DNA of 46,655 nucleotides from JAVBLQ01 sp031553435 (GCA_031553435.1 JAVBLQ010000013.1:1-46655), one strand, 5' to 3'. Counted from the first letter of the stretch, positions 7,654-15,267 are shown. Program-made: numbers and translations. Notes: generated by a model not told the origin, from the sequence alone.

Positions 7654-8343
7654 ATGAACTCACAATCATTAAATCTGAGAAAAGAAAAATCGAATAAACT
7701 GGCTGTTCCGACTTCCTTTGAAAAAGAGCAATCCATAGGATATCTGTATATCGATATGGATCACATCATTTATTTGGAATCCGACAGTAATTATACGAAC
7801 ATACATACCGAAGAAAGAAAAATAACGGCATCCAAAGTATTAGCTTTTTTCGAAAAAGAACTGACAAAAAAGTTTTTTTTCAGAATACACGCTTCTTACA
7901 TTATCAACCTGAAAAAATTATTCAAATATAAAAAAGGAACAGAAAGCATAGTTACACTCACAACAGGCCACCAGTTCAATGTTTCAAGAAGCAAAAAAAA
8001 GGCTTTCGAAAATCTGGAAACAGAAAAACTCCCCGTGCTCTTCAATGATGAATATACTTACATAGAACTGGATTCCATATTATATATAGAAAACAGATCC
8101 GATCAGGTATGCATCTATTTATCTGATAATAAACCGATGATTTCAACAAAAAACATATCCTTTTTCGAATCAAAATTAAGCAACGAACCCTTTTTCAGGA
8201 TTCACAACAAATACATTGTCAACTTAACAAAAATAATCAAATACTATAAAGGAAAAGACACCTATGTCACGCTAAACACCGGAATATCACTGACAGTATC
8301 CGACGGCAAAAAAAATGAATTCCTGCAGTTATTCAAATACTGA
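7654..8343 (+). CDS. Tandem LytTR DNA-binding protein
   Basis: All 229 residues are taken up by two LytTR domains. The first (about 22-125) has YLYIDMDHIIYLESDSNYTN, FFFRIHASYIINLKKL and VTLTTGHQFNVSRSKK. The second (about 130-229) has YTYIELDSILYIENRSDQVC, FFRIHNKYIVNLTKI and VTLNTGISLTVSDGKK. LytTR domains bind direct repeats upstream of regulated genes. This protein has no receiver domain, no membrane span and no sensor, so it is two DNA-binding units joined, probably able to occupy two repeat sites alone. It lies between the envelope operon and the phospho-signalling genes and is the best candidate for their transcription factor. Confidence 0.88.
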   Translation: MNSQSLNLRKEKSNKLAVPTSFEKEQSIGYLYIDMDHIIYLESDSNYTNIHTEERKITASKVLAFFEKELTKKFFFRIHASYIINLKKLFKYKKGTESIVTLTTGHQFNVSRSKKKAFENLETEKLPVLFNDEYTYIELDSILYIENRSDQVCIYLSDNKPMISTKNISFFESKLSNEPFFRIHNKYIVNLTKIIKYYKGKDTYVTLNTGISLTVSDGKKNEFLQLFKY

Positions 8344-8430
8344 AAATGTCATTTACTCAATCGATAGCACCAAGCAAAGTACCATAATTGCAACATAATC
8401 ATTTAGTAAATAAAACAACACATTCAACTT

Positions 8431-8438
8431 TAATTTTG
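8431..8438 (+). promoter_or_regulatory. Bacteroidetes -7 promoter element
   Basis: TAATTTTG matches TAnnTTTG, 25 bases upstream of the ATG at 8464. It would start a transcript for the duplicated-domain protein and the genes behind it. No clear -33 element is seen. Confidence 0.5.
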
Positions 8439-8463
8439 TATTAAATAACAAATACAACCAGTC

Positions 8464-9267
8464 ATGAATCTATTGTTATCCAACATAATAAATACCGAAG
8501 AAAGTTTTCTGTTTTTTCCCTGGAGCGCAACCCGTACCAGTGAAAATGAAACGGAAATTTCCGGGCAGATCAAAACATCCGCTGATTTTCAGGAAACGTT
8601 TTTATCGGAAAGAGCAAACCTGGGAGCAGGCAAAATATTCGAATACGACAACAATCTATACAGCACATATTATAAAGACGAATGGGATTGCCTGAAAACA
8701 GAACAAAAACAAGACTTCTTAAATCAACTGCACGAACTTGAAACCAATGAATTCAATTCCTATCCTTTACCGGTCGCAACAAACATTTCGGAAGACATGG
8801 CTCCCGAAGATGCTTTCTATGTGGCCAGGGAAGAGATCGGTAAAGGTGGAATTTTTTTCATTCAAGGAGAAGCCTATACTACATATACCCAGGAAGAATT
8901 GTATCAACTTTCTCCTGCAGAAAGTGAAAATTTTTGTAATTCAATGAAAGAAATGCACATAGAAGTTCCGGTAAAAGAAATCGGAGATATTCATATGCTT
9001 GATTTGACTTACGAAGATACAACTACAGAAGATACATATTGGTCTTATAAATTAGTCGATGAATTCGAAGATAACGATATTATGGTCATCCCTTCGGAAA
9101 ATCACGATTCACACGATATCATCGTACAACACTATGAAGATCATCACAATTCTGATTATCCCGATCATTCACACAGCCACGACAACGATCATTTCACAAC
9201 AAACACACATGACGATCAAGGAGATAACTTTGATAGCAGTCACTCCCATTTTGATGCTAACATATAA
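8464..9267 (+). CDS. Protein with internal duplication and His/Asp-rich tail, unknown function
   Basis: The product has 267 residues, no signal peptide and no membrane span. Two segments are clearly related: about 50-92 (GAGKIFEYDNNLYSTYYKDE followed by a Trp) and about 123-165 (GKGGIFFIQGEAYTTYTQEE). Both follow the pattern G-x-G-x-I-F-x-x-x-x-x-x-Y-x-T-Y-x-x-(D/E)-E. I associate this type of motif with uncharacterised Bacteroidetes proteins but cannot name a family. The last ~50 residues are crowded with His and Asp (HSHSHDNDHF, HYEDHHNSDYPDH), plausible for divalent metal binding. The tail resembles that of the 14126-14719 protein (DIMVIPSENHDSHD against DMTIVPSG and HDDSHII). It is placed directly before the caspase-like gene. 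Confidence 0.7.
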   Translation: MNLLLSNIINTEESFLFFPWSATRTSENETEISGQIKTSADFQETFLSERANLGAGKIFEYDNNLYSTYYKDEWDCLKTEQKQDFLNQLHELETNEFNSYPLPVATNISEDMAPEDAFYVAREEIGKGGIFFIQGEAYTTYTQEELYQLSPAESENFCNSMKEMHIEVPVKEIGDIHMLDLTYEDTTTEDTYWSYKLVDEFEDNDIMVIPSENHDSHDIIVQHYEDHHNSDYPDHSHSHDNDHFTTNTHDDQGDNFDSSHSHFDANI

Positions 9268-9298
9268 ACCTTGTTTAACAACTTAAAAAAAATAAATC

Positions 9299-10015
9299 AT
9301 GAAAAAATTATTATTCATTCTACTAGTTTGTTTGCCTTTCTGCGCAAAAGCAGAACTATACGGAGTATTCATCGGAGTCTCAAAATATACCGATGCCAGA
9401 TTGGATGCGCGCTATTTAGACGACGAAGCCAGACAAATGCGCAACCTATTTTTCAGATCCGACAATCCGAATTCAATGTTGATCACCAATGAGCGGGCAA
9501 CAAAAAGCAACATACTTGCCGCATTAAAAGTACAAATAGCAAAAGCAACCACAAACGACCGGATCATCATATTCTATGCGGGTCGCACCAATAACGGAAA
9601 CATTTCTGCTTACGACGAAATCAATGGAATCTCGTATGACGAAATCAGAAAAATGTTGGCAAAATCAGAAGCTATGTCCAAAATACTACTCATTAACAAT
9701 TGCAATATCGATGCCGATGAGTTTCAAAATGAAAACAAAGCCGAAAAATTATTTAAGAACGACGACATATTTTTATTACAATCTTCACGTCCGGATGAAA
9801 AATCAAGAGGCAATGCCGATCTGGAAAGCAGTTACTTCACCTATTTCCTGATAGAAGGCATTAAAGGCATGGCCGATCTGAATGGCGACGGAAAAATAAA
9901 CCCAACGGAATTATACGCTTATGTAAACATTAAAGTATCTGAGAAAACAAGCGGAATGCAACATCCGGTAACCATCGGAACAATGAATAAAGATATCATC
10001 AATGTACCTGAATAA
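9299..10015 (+). CDS. Exported caspase-fold protein, catalytic His replaced
   Basis: The protein has 238 residues with a short signal peptide (KLLFILLVCLPFCAKA). The rest follows the peptidase C14/metacaspase p20 plan: YGVFIGVSKYTDARLDARYL (strand 1 and the following helix), a strand IIIFYAGR, and KILLINNCN. It ends with the segment seen in bacterial caspase-like proteins, SYFTYFLIEGIKGMADLNGD then INPTELYAYV. Active members read YAGHG and DACxSG. Here the His is Arg96, and Cys135 remains but in NNCN. It is therefore probably not a working protease by the usual mechanism and may bind or regulate. The GDGKI stretch is EF-hand-like and could bind Ca2+. It precedes a small secreted protein by 45 bases. 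Confidence 0.85.
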   Translation: MKKLLFILLVCLPFCAKAELYGVFIGVSKYTDARLDARYLDDEARQMRNLFFRSDNPNSMLITNERATKSNILAALKVQIAKATTNDRIIIFYAGRTNNGNISAYDEINGISYDEIRKMLAKSEAMSKILLINNCNIDADEFQNENKAEKLFKNDDIFLLQSSRPDEKSRGNADLESSYFTYFLIEGIKGMADLNGDGKINPTELYAYVNIKVSEKTSGMQHPVTIGTMNKDIINVPE

Positions 10016-10060
10016 GCACAAACAAAACAATAAGTATTCACAAAAATAAAACATCTACAC

Positions 10061-10513
10061 ATGAAAACCTCAAAAATTATTTTAAGTCTGATAGCCTTTG
10101 TAATAGTTATGTTTGCAAGTTCGGCTCTTGCCCAAAACAACAACACCCAATACGCCAAATTAAAATATATGGGCACAAACTGTAACCTGGATCAGAATTT
10201 TTTTATCGGTTATCAGGCAATATACAACGCCAACATTGCCAATCTAAGCAAAAAAGACAAAGACAGAAAAGATTGGGATAAAATCAGCGGTAAAATCCTG
10301 GATTATTTGAAAAATCCGAATGTAACCATTATTTATGACGAAACCGGAAAAATTTCATTTGCAGGAATTGATCCTCCTTATTCAGGAAACAAAAACGATC
10401 AAAACCTGAATGAACAGGAAAAAAAAGACAATGAAAAAGCAGCTAAATTATACGGCTCCATTTTGAATACCACAATCAAAGAATGGTATAACAAATATCC
10501 ATCCAAACGATAA
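10061..10513 (+). CDS. Small exported protein, unknown function
   Basis: The product has 150 residues with an obvious signal peptide (IILSLIAFVIVMFASSALAQ, to residue ~25). The mature ~125 residues are highly charged, with one Cys, a central KDKDRKDWDKISGKILDYL helix and a strand VTIIYDETGKISFAGIDPP. I recognise no family. It starts 45 bases after the caspase-like gene and ends 9 bases before the FHA gene, so it is part of the same transcription unit. It may be a periplasmic partner of the caspase-like protein; only the arrangement supports this. Confidence 0.68.
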   Translation: MKTSKIILSLIAFVIVMFASSALAQNNNTQYAKLKYMGTNCNLDQNFFIGYQAIYNANIANLSKKDKDRKDWDKISGKILDYLKNPNVTIIYDETGKISFAGIDPPYSGNKNDQNLNEQEKKDNEKAAKLYGSILNTTIKEWYNKYPSKR

Positions 10514-10522
10514 AAACCTGTC

Positions 10523-11185
10523 ATGACAGAGGAAATTTATAGTATTGGGCGGGCTCCTGACAACAAAATAAGGATCGATGCCAAAGAAGTCGGGAAGTAC
10601 CACGCCTATATTTCGGTAAACGAAAACGGAGTCTTTATAGAAGATCTCGACTCTCTGAACGGTGTTTATGTCAACGGATTCAGGATCAAAGAAGCCATGT
10701 TGAATCATCGGGACAAAGTCACGATTGCAAAAAAATACGATCTGGATTTGTCGAAACTATTCAAAAAAATCAATCCGGAATTAAATCCGAATGATTATAC
10801 AAAAGAATTCCTGGAATTGAAACAAGTATATGACGAATTCCTGCAAAATAAGAAAAAAGCTATTCGTCTGCACCAGAATAAAACAGATTTACAGCGATTT
10901 TTTATTGTGACAATACCTACAGTCATTTTCATTGTATTGGCACATTCAGATTGGTTAAAAAGCGTATTCGAAAAATCATATTTTCCGATATATATCGCCC
11001 TTACCGCTGCACTAAGCTGTCTTTTACCCTTCGTACACAGCGAAAATTTAAGATTGATCAAACTTGAGAGAGAGTACAAAAAAAAATACAAATGTCCGAA
11101 ATGCAAAATGATGCTTTCCCACGATTGGGAAATACACAGAGAAGAAAAAGAATGTCCGAGATGTAAAGCCATGTGGTCAGATTAG
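10523..11185 (+). CDS. FHA domain membrane protein with C-terminal zinc ribbon
   Basis: The 220-residue product begins with a short FHA domain (residues ~5-75: YSIGRAPDNKIRIDAKEVGK, HAYIS, DLDSLNGVYVNG), keeping the GR, H and NG positions used to bind phosphothreonine. A charged coiled linker (~85-125) follows, then two membrane spans (~128-146 FFIVTIPTVIFIVLA and ~155-173 PIYIALTAALSCLLPFV). A C-terminal zinc ribbon comes last (CPKC at ~191 and CPRC ~20 residues later, ending AMWSD). There is no signal peptide, so the FHA domain is cytoplasmic. It probably recruits a phosphorylated partner of the Ser/Thr kinase at 16246 to the membrane. The FHA and ribbon calls are secure; the partner is inferred. 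Confidence 0.87.
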   Translation: MTEEIYSIGRAPDNKIRIDAKEVGKYHAYISVNENGVFIEDLDSLNGVYVNGFRIKEAMLNHRDKVTIAKKYDLDLSKLFKKINPELNPNDYTKEFLELKQVYDEFLQNKKKAIRLHQNKTDLQRFFIVTIPTVIFIVLAHSDWLKSVFEKSYFPIYIALTAALSCLLPFVHSENLRLIKLEREYKKKYKCPKCKMMLSHDWEIHREEKECPRCKAMWSD

Positions 11186-11271
11186 ATTACCAAATAATCA
11201 CTGAAAAAAGGAACTTCCGGACATAAAACAACCAAAAAATAATCCTGTATTAATCCGTTGATTATGTGCTG

Positions 11272-11279
11272 TAAATTTG
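11272..11279 (+). promoter_or_regulatory. Bacteroidetes -7 promoter element
   Basis: TAAATTTG lies 26 bases before the ATG at 11305, in the 119-base gap after the FHA/zinc-ribbon gene. It gives the caspase-fold lipoprotein gene its own likely start site, separating it from the upstream genes. Confidence 0.48.
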
Positions 11280-11304
11280 TATTATATCTTAAAAATAAAA
11301 AATT

Positions 11305-13593
11305 ATGGAAACAAAAAAATTATTTCGAATAAAAAGTAAGAGTTATTTTTTACTTAGCATATTTTTAATGACTTTTGGTTGTCTAATTCTTCAATCATGT
11401 AGTAAAGATGATGATACAGGAGAAAATGATGTAGAAGCTCCTAGTATTTATATATTAACCCCAACATCTGAGGATGTATTTGTAACTACTGAAGGAAATA
11501 TCACAATCACAGGTACGGCTCAGGATAATGTTAAATTAAAAACCATCAACTACTCCTCAAGTTCAGGAAATAATGGAATTGCTGATGGATTAGATAGTTG
11601 GAGTATTTCCAATCTTACCCTTATCGAAGGAGATAATCAAATAAAAGTAACAGCTATTGACGCTAACAATAATCAAAATGAAGCAAAAATTACTATTACA
11701 AAGAATAAATATCTTACATTTTTAGGGATACCTTTTGTTAGCAACGATGTGTTTTTTACCAATGAACCAACTGAAGTTTGGATAACAACAAGTATTGCCT
11801 CTAATGAAAAATTAATAGCTTCCAGCGTAAAATTAATTGAGGTTGATGCAAATAATCAATATGTTACAGATGTTTGTTCTTTATATGATAATGGTAATTT
11901 ACAAAACGGAGATGAAATAAAAGGTGATAACGTATTTTCTGTAAAACATACATTTAATTTCCTAAATGAAACAAACAAAAGATATCGGATATCAGCGAAG
12001 ACTCTTGAAACAACTGGTGAAGTTGAAGGATTTTCTGCCACTTTCGTATTAACTGCTATTGGACAGCAAAAAGCAGAACAACAAATAGAAAGCTTAATGA
12101 ATGTACAACAACAAATAGAAGTAAAGTTATCAAATCTTTTAAGCCAAGGATTAACCACAAAAGATATTGAGACTCAATTAATAAATTGGATACCAACCAT
12201 ATCTGGTGTAAAAAATACTTCAAAAGATGATGGTTGGATTAAAATTACTCATAGTTCAGAATTAGTATCATATGTAATTGTCAACGAGCCTGATTTTAGA
12301 GGGGGAAGCCCTGAAAATCAAGCAGAAGAAAAAAGAAGAACAGCTCCTCAGATTCCATTGAATCAACAAACAAGAGGAATTTTTAACAATAACAATGGAC
12401 AGACAATGGCACTAAGAAGTTACTCGTCTATTGATAATAATATTATTCAGAATAAAAATGTTTTGATATGGGCTCCATTTGCCAATGATGGTGTTCCGGC
12501 AATGATATCAACCCCTTTTAATAATAATGACAATAATAGTCCCATAAATTTTAATGTAAAATATATTTTAGATACAAATTGCGATATCTCATCTTTGTTA
12601 GATATAACAAATTATGGAATTATTGTATTTGATACACATGGGGCCGGAGGTGATTTAATACTAACAAGGCAAAATGCTGGTCCTGTTAATTCCTTAGAAA
12701 AGATTTTCTTTAACAAATTAGTATCATCTGAATATCAACTTGTTACAATGAGATCTAAAACTTATTATGCTATAACATCTAAGTTTATAAAGAATTCGTT
12801 AGTTGGAAAATTTCCTAATAGTGTTATTTTTAATGCATCTTGTGAAAGTTTAAAAACAAATTTATTGGCTAATGCATTTATAAGCAAAGGAGCTAAAACA
12901 TATTTAGGTTTTACGCAAAATGTAACCAATGGTATGTGTATTGACAAAGAAAGTGAGTTTTTTTCGACATTAGTCGGCGCAGATTTAAAAACAACAGGTC
13001 AATCATTTATTCAAGATGGTATTTATGAAATGAGAGGAAGTACAGAAATGCGATTTTATTTAGGATTGATTAATGGTGATTTTGAATATGAAAATCTAAA
13101 CGGATGGAATGTTGATGGTGATGGTCGTGTAATTACTCAATTAGAACATCAAAAACCTACTCAACCTTACTACATGGGAATAGTATCAACTGGTTTAGGA
13201 TATACAGTTAACCATGGGAGTATTCATCAAACCTTTAAAGTTACAAATGAAAATACTCTCTCTTTAAAATGGAATTTTTTATCTGAAGAATTCATGGAAT
13301 ATGTTGGAAGTAAATACCAAGATTATCTTAAAATTTCAATTACAGAGGGGAATAGTACAGAAACTCTATTTTATAAAGCGATTGATAATTTCGCTCAACA
13401 ATATAATCTTACTTTAGTTTCCCCAACTATAGTATTTGACCGAGGAGGTGTTTACATGACAGGATGGCAAACCTCATCTTTTGACATAAGTAAATATAAA
13501 GGAAAAACAATAACTCTTTCTATTGCAACAGGAGATATTGGGGATAGTATATATGATAGTGCTACTCTATTGGACGAAATAAGAATATATTAA
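11305..13593 (+). CDS. Surface lipoprotein with caspase-fold (clan CD-like) domain and C-terminal jelly-roll-like domain
   Basis: The product has 762 residues. The lipobox LQSC places the lipidated Cys at 32, followed by SKDDD, the acidic signal that sends Bacteroidetes lipoproteins to the cell surface. Residues ~45-132 look like an Ig-like repeat (VFVTTEGNITITGTAQDN). Residues ~150-260 carry a second beta domain. The central domain has IIVFDTHGAGG (H445) and SVIFNASCES (C513), followed by LANAFISKGAKTYLGFTQNV. This is the strand-His-Gly, strand-Cys arrangement of CHAT/gingipain-like caspase-fold peptidases with both catalytic residues present. The last ~170 residues (NGDFEYENLNGWNVDGDG and onwards) resemble a carbohydrate-binding-like jelly roll. 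The DNA is visibly more AT-rich than its neighbours. Confidence 0.8.
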   Translation: METKKLFRIKSKSYFLLSIFLMTFGCLILQSCSKDDDTGENDVEAPSIYILTPTSEDVFVTTEGNITITGTAQDNVKLKTINYSSSSGNNGIADGLDSWSISNLTLIEGDNQIKVTAIDANNNQNEAKITITKNKYLTFLGIPFVSNDVFFTNEPTEVWITTSIASNEKLIASSVKLIEVDANNQYVTDVCSLYDNGNLQNGDEIKGDNVFSVKHTFNFLNETNKRYRISAKTLETTGEVEGFSATFVLTAIGQQKAEQQIESLMNVQQQIEVKLSNLLSQGLTTKDIETQLINWIPTISGVKNTSKDDGWIKITHSSELVSYVIVNEPDFRGGSPENQAEEKRRTAPQIPLNQQTRGIFNNNNGQTMALRSYSSIDNNIIQNKNVLIWAPFANDGVPAMISTPFNNNDNNSPINFNVKYILDTNCDISSLLDITNYGIIVFDTHGAGGDLILTRQNAGPVNSLEKIFFNKLVSSEYQLVTMRSKTYYAITSKFIKNSLVGKFPNSVIFNASCESLKTNLLANAFISKGAKTYLGFTQNVTNGMCIDKESEFFSTLVGADLKTTGQSFIQDGIYEMRGSTEMRFYLGLINGDFEYENLNGWNVDGDGRVITQLEHQKPTQPYYMGIVSTGLGYTVNHGSIHQTFKVTNENTLSLKWNFLSEEFMEYVGSKYQDYLKISITEGNSTETLFYKAIDNFAQQYNLTLVSPTIVFDRGGVYMTGWQTSSFDISKYKGKTITLSIATGDIGDSIYDSATLLDEIRIY

Positions 13594-14078
13594 TGAAAAA
13601 GATATTTTTTATGAGTTTATTATCATTTATTTCTTTGTTAAATTGTTCTGTAACAAATCAAAACAACAATAAAAAATTCAAAGTTGTTTATTTTGATAAA
13701 AATATTCAGAAGGATATCAGAATAAATGAGCCTAATCAATTTTTAGAATTAATAAACAATCTTGTTTTAGGAATTGATGATTGTTTTAGGTTAATTGTTA
13801 CAAATGAAACTATAAAAGGAATAAAAAACAACAGTTCTGGAATTGAAATTTTCTTCTCAAATGAAATGAGTTCTGATCTAGCAACAAGACAAACTCTTAA
13901 ATTTAAGAAGATACTTATTCCATTTCCGAATCAATCTGATGATAATATTGAAAAAATATCAGCTGTAGTATTATATTGTGGAAGAAAAAAATATTTTACA
14001 CCTCCTTACATTAATTCTAAAGATTCTTTTTTATTAGAAAAGATTAAAATAATGACTATTGATAGCATAAATAAATAA
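13593..14078 (+). CDS. Small lipoprotein coupled to the caspase-fold lipoprotein
   Basis: The product has 161 residues. Its start shares one base with the upstream stop (TAATG), so the two are translated together. A lipoprotein signal (MKKIFFMSLLSFISLLNC, Cys18) is followed by an Asn-rich linker and a single ~130-residue domain with strands such as KFKVVYFDK and ISAVVLYCGRKKYF. I recognise no family. Tight coupling to a secreted caspase-fold protein suggests an inhibitor, chaperone or substrate of that protein, as small partner genes often have such roles; this is inference only. It shares the high AT content of the preceding gene. Confidence 0.7.
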   Translation: MKKIFFMSLLSFISLLNCSVTNQNNNKKFKVVYFDKNIQKDIRINEPNQFLELINNLVLGIDDCFRLIVTNETIKGIKNNSSGIEIFFSNEMSSDLATRQTLKFKKILIPFPNQSDDNIEKISAVVLYCGRKKYFTPPYINSKDSFLLEKIKIMTIDSINK

Positions 14079-14125
14079 TTCAGTAAAAAAACTATTTGAT
14101 TAATAACCAATTAAAAAATAAAACA

Positions 14126-14719
14126 ATGGAAGAAAAAACTCGCATTTTGAATGAAAACGAAGCCAATGCTTCTTCATCTACAGAATCAAAACAAAATATT
14201 GAAAAACAAACGAATAATCCGAAATCCCGGATCAACAAAAGAACTGTCGAAAACATAGTTGCCGGAACCGCCGGTCTAATTGTTGGAGGCGTTGCCGCAG
14301 CAGCTGCAACTAACAATACGAATGAACATATACTCCAGAAAGATCCTGTTGATACCACATCTATGCAGGCATCTACCGTAAAAGCTCATCAAACACATAA
14401 ACCTGTTGCCCAGGCAGTGGAAAAACACGAAGAAAAACTGATCGATGTAATAACTGATCCGGAACCCGAACCTACTCCTATAGTCATAGTAGTTACTGAT
14501 GCGCACATAGCTGATCAGTTGGTTAATGTAGATCACAAAAATGAACATCATACAGACGATGAACCTATTCATGTGAAAACCATTGAACAAGATCACGAAG
14601 ATATGACGATAGTTCCCAGTGGAGCATTCCCCGACAACGAACCCGATTCTCACATGAGATACGAGGACCTGGCTCAAAATGATAATTATTCATCTCACGA
14701 TGACAGCCATATCATTTGA
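14126..14719 (+). CDS. Membrane protein with TRIL N-terminus and acidic/His-rich tail
   Basis: I place the start at the ATG at 14126, preceded by an AT-rich leader, not at the in-frame codon 30 bases upstream; this gives 197 residues. It opens MEEKTRILNENEANASSS, an acidic-Thr-Arg-Ile-Leu peptide similar to those in the FHA protein's C-terminus and the kinase linker. After a charged region comes one hydrophobic glycine/alanine-rich span (about residues 44-62, IVAGTAGLIVGGVAAAAA), probably a membrane helix. The rest is a low-complexity tail rich in Asp, Glu and His (DHKNEHHTDDEPIHVK), like the tail of the 8464-9267 protein. It is a plausible kinase substrate read by the FHA proteins. The family is unknown. 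Confidence 0.66.
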   Translation: MEEKTRILNENEANASSSTESKQNIEKQTNNPKSRINKRTVENIVAGTAGLIVGGVAAAAATNNTNEHILQKDPVDTTSMQASTVKAHQTHKPVAQAVEKHEEKLIDVITDPEPEPTPIVIVVTDAHIADQLVNVDHKNEHHTDDEPIHVKTIEQDHEDMTIVPSGAFPDNEPDSHMRYEDLAQNDNYSSHDDSHII

Positions 14720-14749
14720 TATATGAGGAGGTTGTCTCAAAAGTAACCC

Positions 14750-14828
14750 AATAGAACACGGACGACGCAGATTATAGACATACAAAAGCCGTGGATTTCT
14801 GTAAATCCTGTGCATTCCGTGTTCTATT
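14750..14828. repeat. Inverted repeat with shared ATTCCGTGTTCTAT word
   Basis: AATAGAACACGGA (14750-14762) and TCCGTGTTCTATT (14816-14828) form a perfect 13-bp stem with a 53-base loop, in the gap between the TRIL protein gene and the FHA gene. The right-arm 14-mer ATTCCGTGTTCTAT (14814-14827) recurs exactly at 18312-18325 and in a near copy at 32017-32030. The type resembles intergenic repeats I associate with Bacteroidetes genomes. Confidence 0.8.
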
Positions 14829-14847
14829 AAACAATAAAAAAATAAAA

Positions 14848-15267
14848 ATGGAAAATAAAATAAAAGCCGGCAAACTACACATATCCCGTAATGAAAAATT
14901 CATCAATACAGTAGATATTTTTTTGGGTAAAAATGTAATCGGCAGAACTTCACAAGAAAAAAAATCAAACATTCAAATCTCCGGAGATGAATATCTCAGC
15001 AAACAACATTTCGTCATTGAAGTCGCTCAAAAAAAGAACGGATCATTACAATATATTATATATGAAGAAAAACAATCTGTCAATGGAACAAAAATCATTG
15101 AAAAGAAAAAAGAAAAAAAACTAAGCGTACTTGAAAAAATAATTATTACCAACGAATGTAAGATCATTGCAGGAACCACTTCTTTCTCCCTTGAAGAAAG
15201 AAAAATCGAATTACCACAAAATTCAACTACTGAAGAAAACACGGAAGACAAGACAATCTTAGTATAA
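14848..15267 (+). CDS. FHA domain protein with C-terminal EDKTILV tail
   Basis: The likely start is the ATG at 14848 (in the right context AATAAAAATG), giving 139 residues; an in-frame codon at 14791 lies inside the inverted repeat. The FHA domain spans most of the protein: FLGKNVIGRTSQEKKSNIQI, LSKQHFVIE and SVNGTKI, with the conserved GR, S-K-Q-H and NGT positions for phosphothreonine binding. The last residues are EDKTILV (Thr136), close to the docking-type peptides in two neighbours and reminiscent of the phosphorylated tails by which FHA proteins such as GarA and OdhI fold onto themselves. It is soluble and cytoplasmic, sits just before the PP2C and kinase genes, and is probably the system's phosphothreonine reader. 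Confidence 0.88.
   Translation: MENKIKAGKLHISRNEKFINTVDIFLGKNVIGRTSQEKKSNIQISGDEYLSKQHFVIEVAQKKNGSLQYIIYEEKQSVNGTKIIEKKKEKKLSVLEKIIITNECKIIAGTTSFSLEERKIELPQNSTTEENTEDKTILV

Noticed and set aside
7644..7740. Short ORF beginning at an ATG 10 bases before the LytTR start, in another frame
   Set aside because: About 31 codons, no recognisable product, overlaps the start of a clear tandem LytTR gene; most likely chance, although an effect on LytTR translation cannot be excluded.
9059..9492. Two plus-strand frames overlapping the ends of the duplicated-domain and caspase-like genes
   Set aside because: Products are low-complexity and out of frame with clear genes; shadows of His/Asp-rich coding.
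14276..14677. 133-codon antisense frame over the TRIL-protein gene
   Set aside because: Its composition mirrors the acidic/His low-complexity coding strand; no promoter element or recognisable domain.
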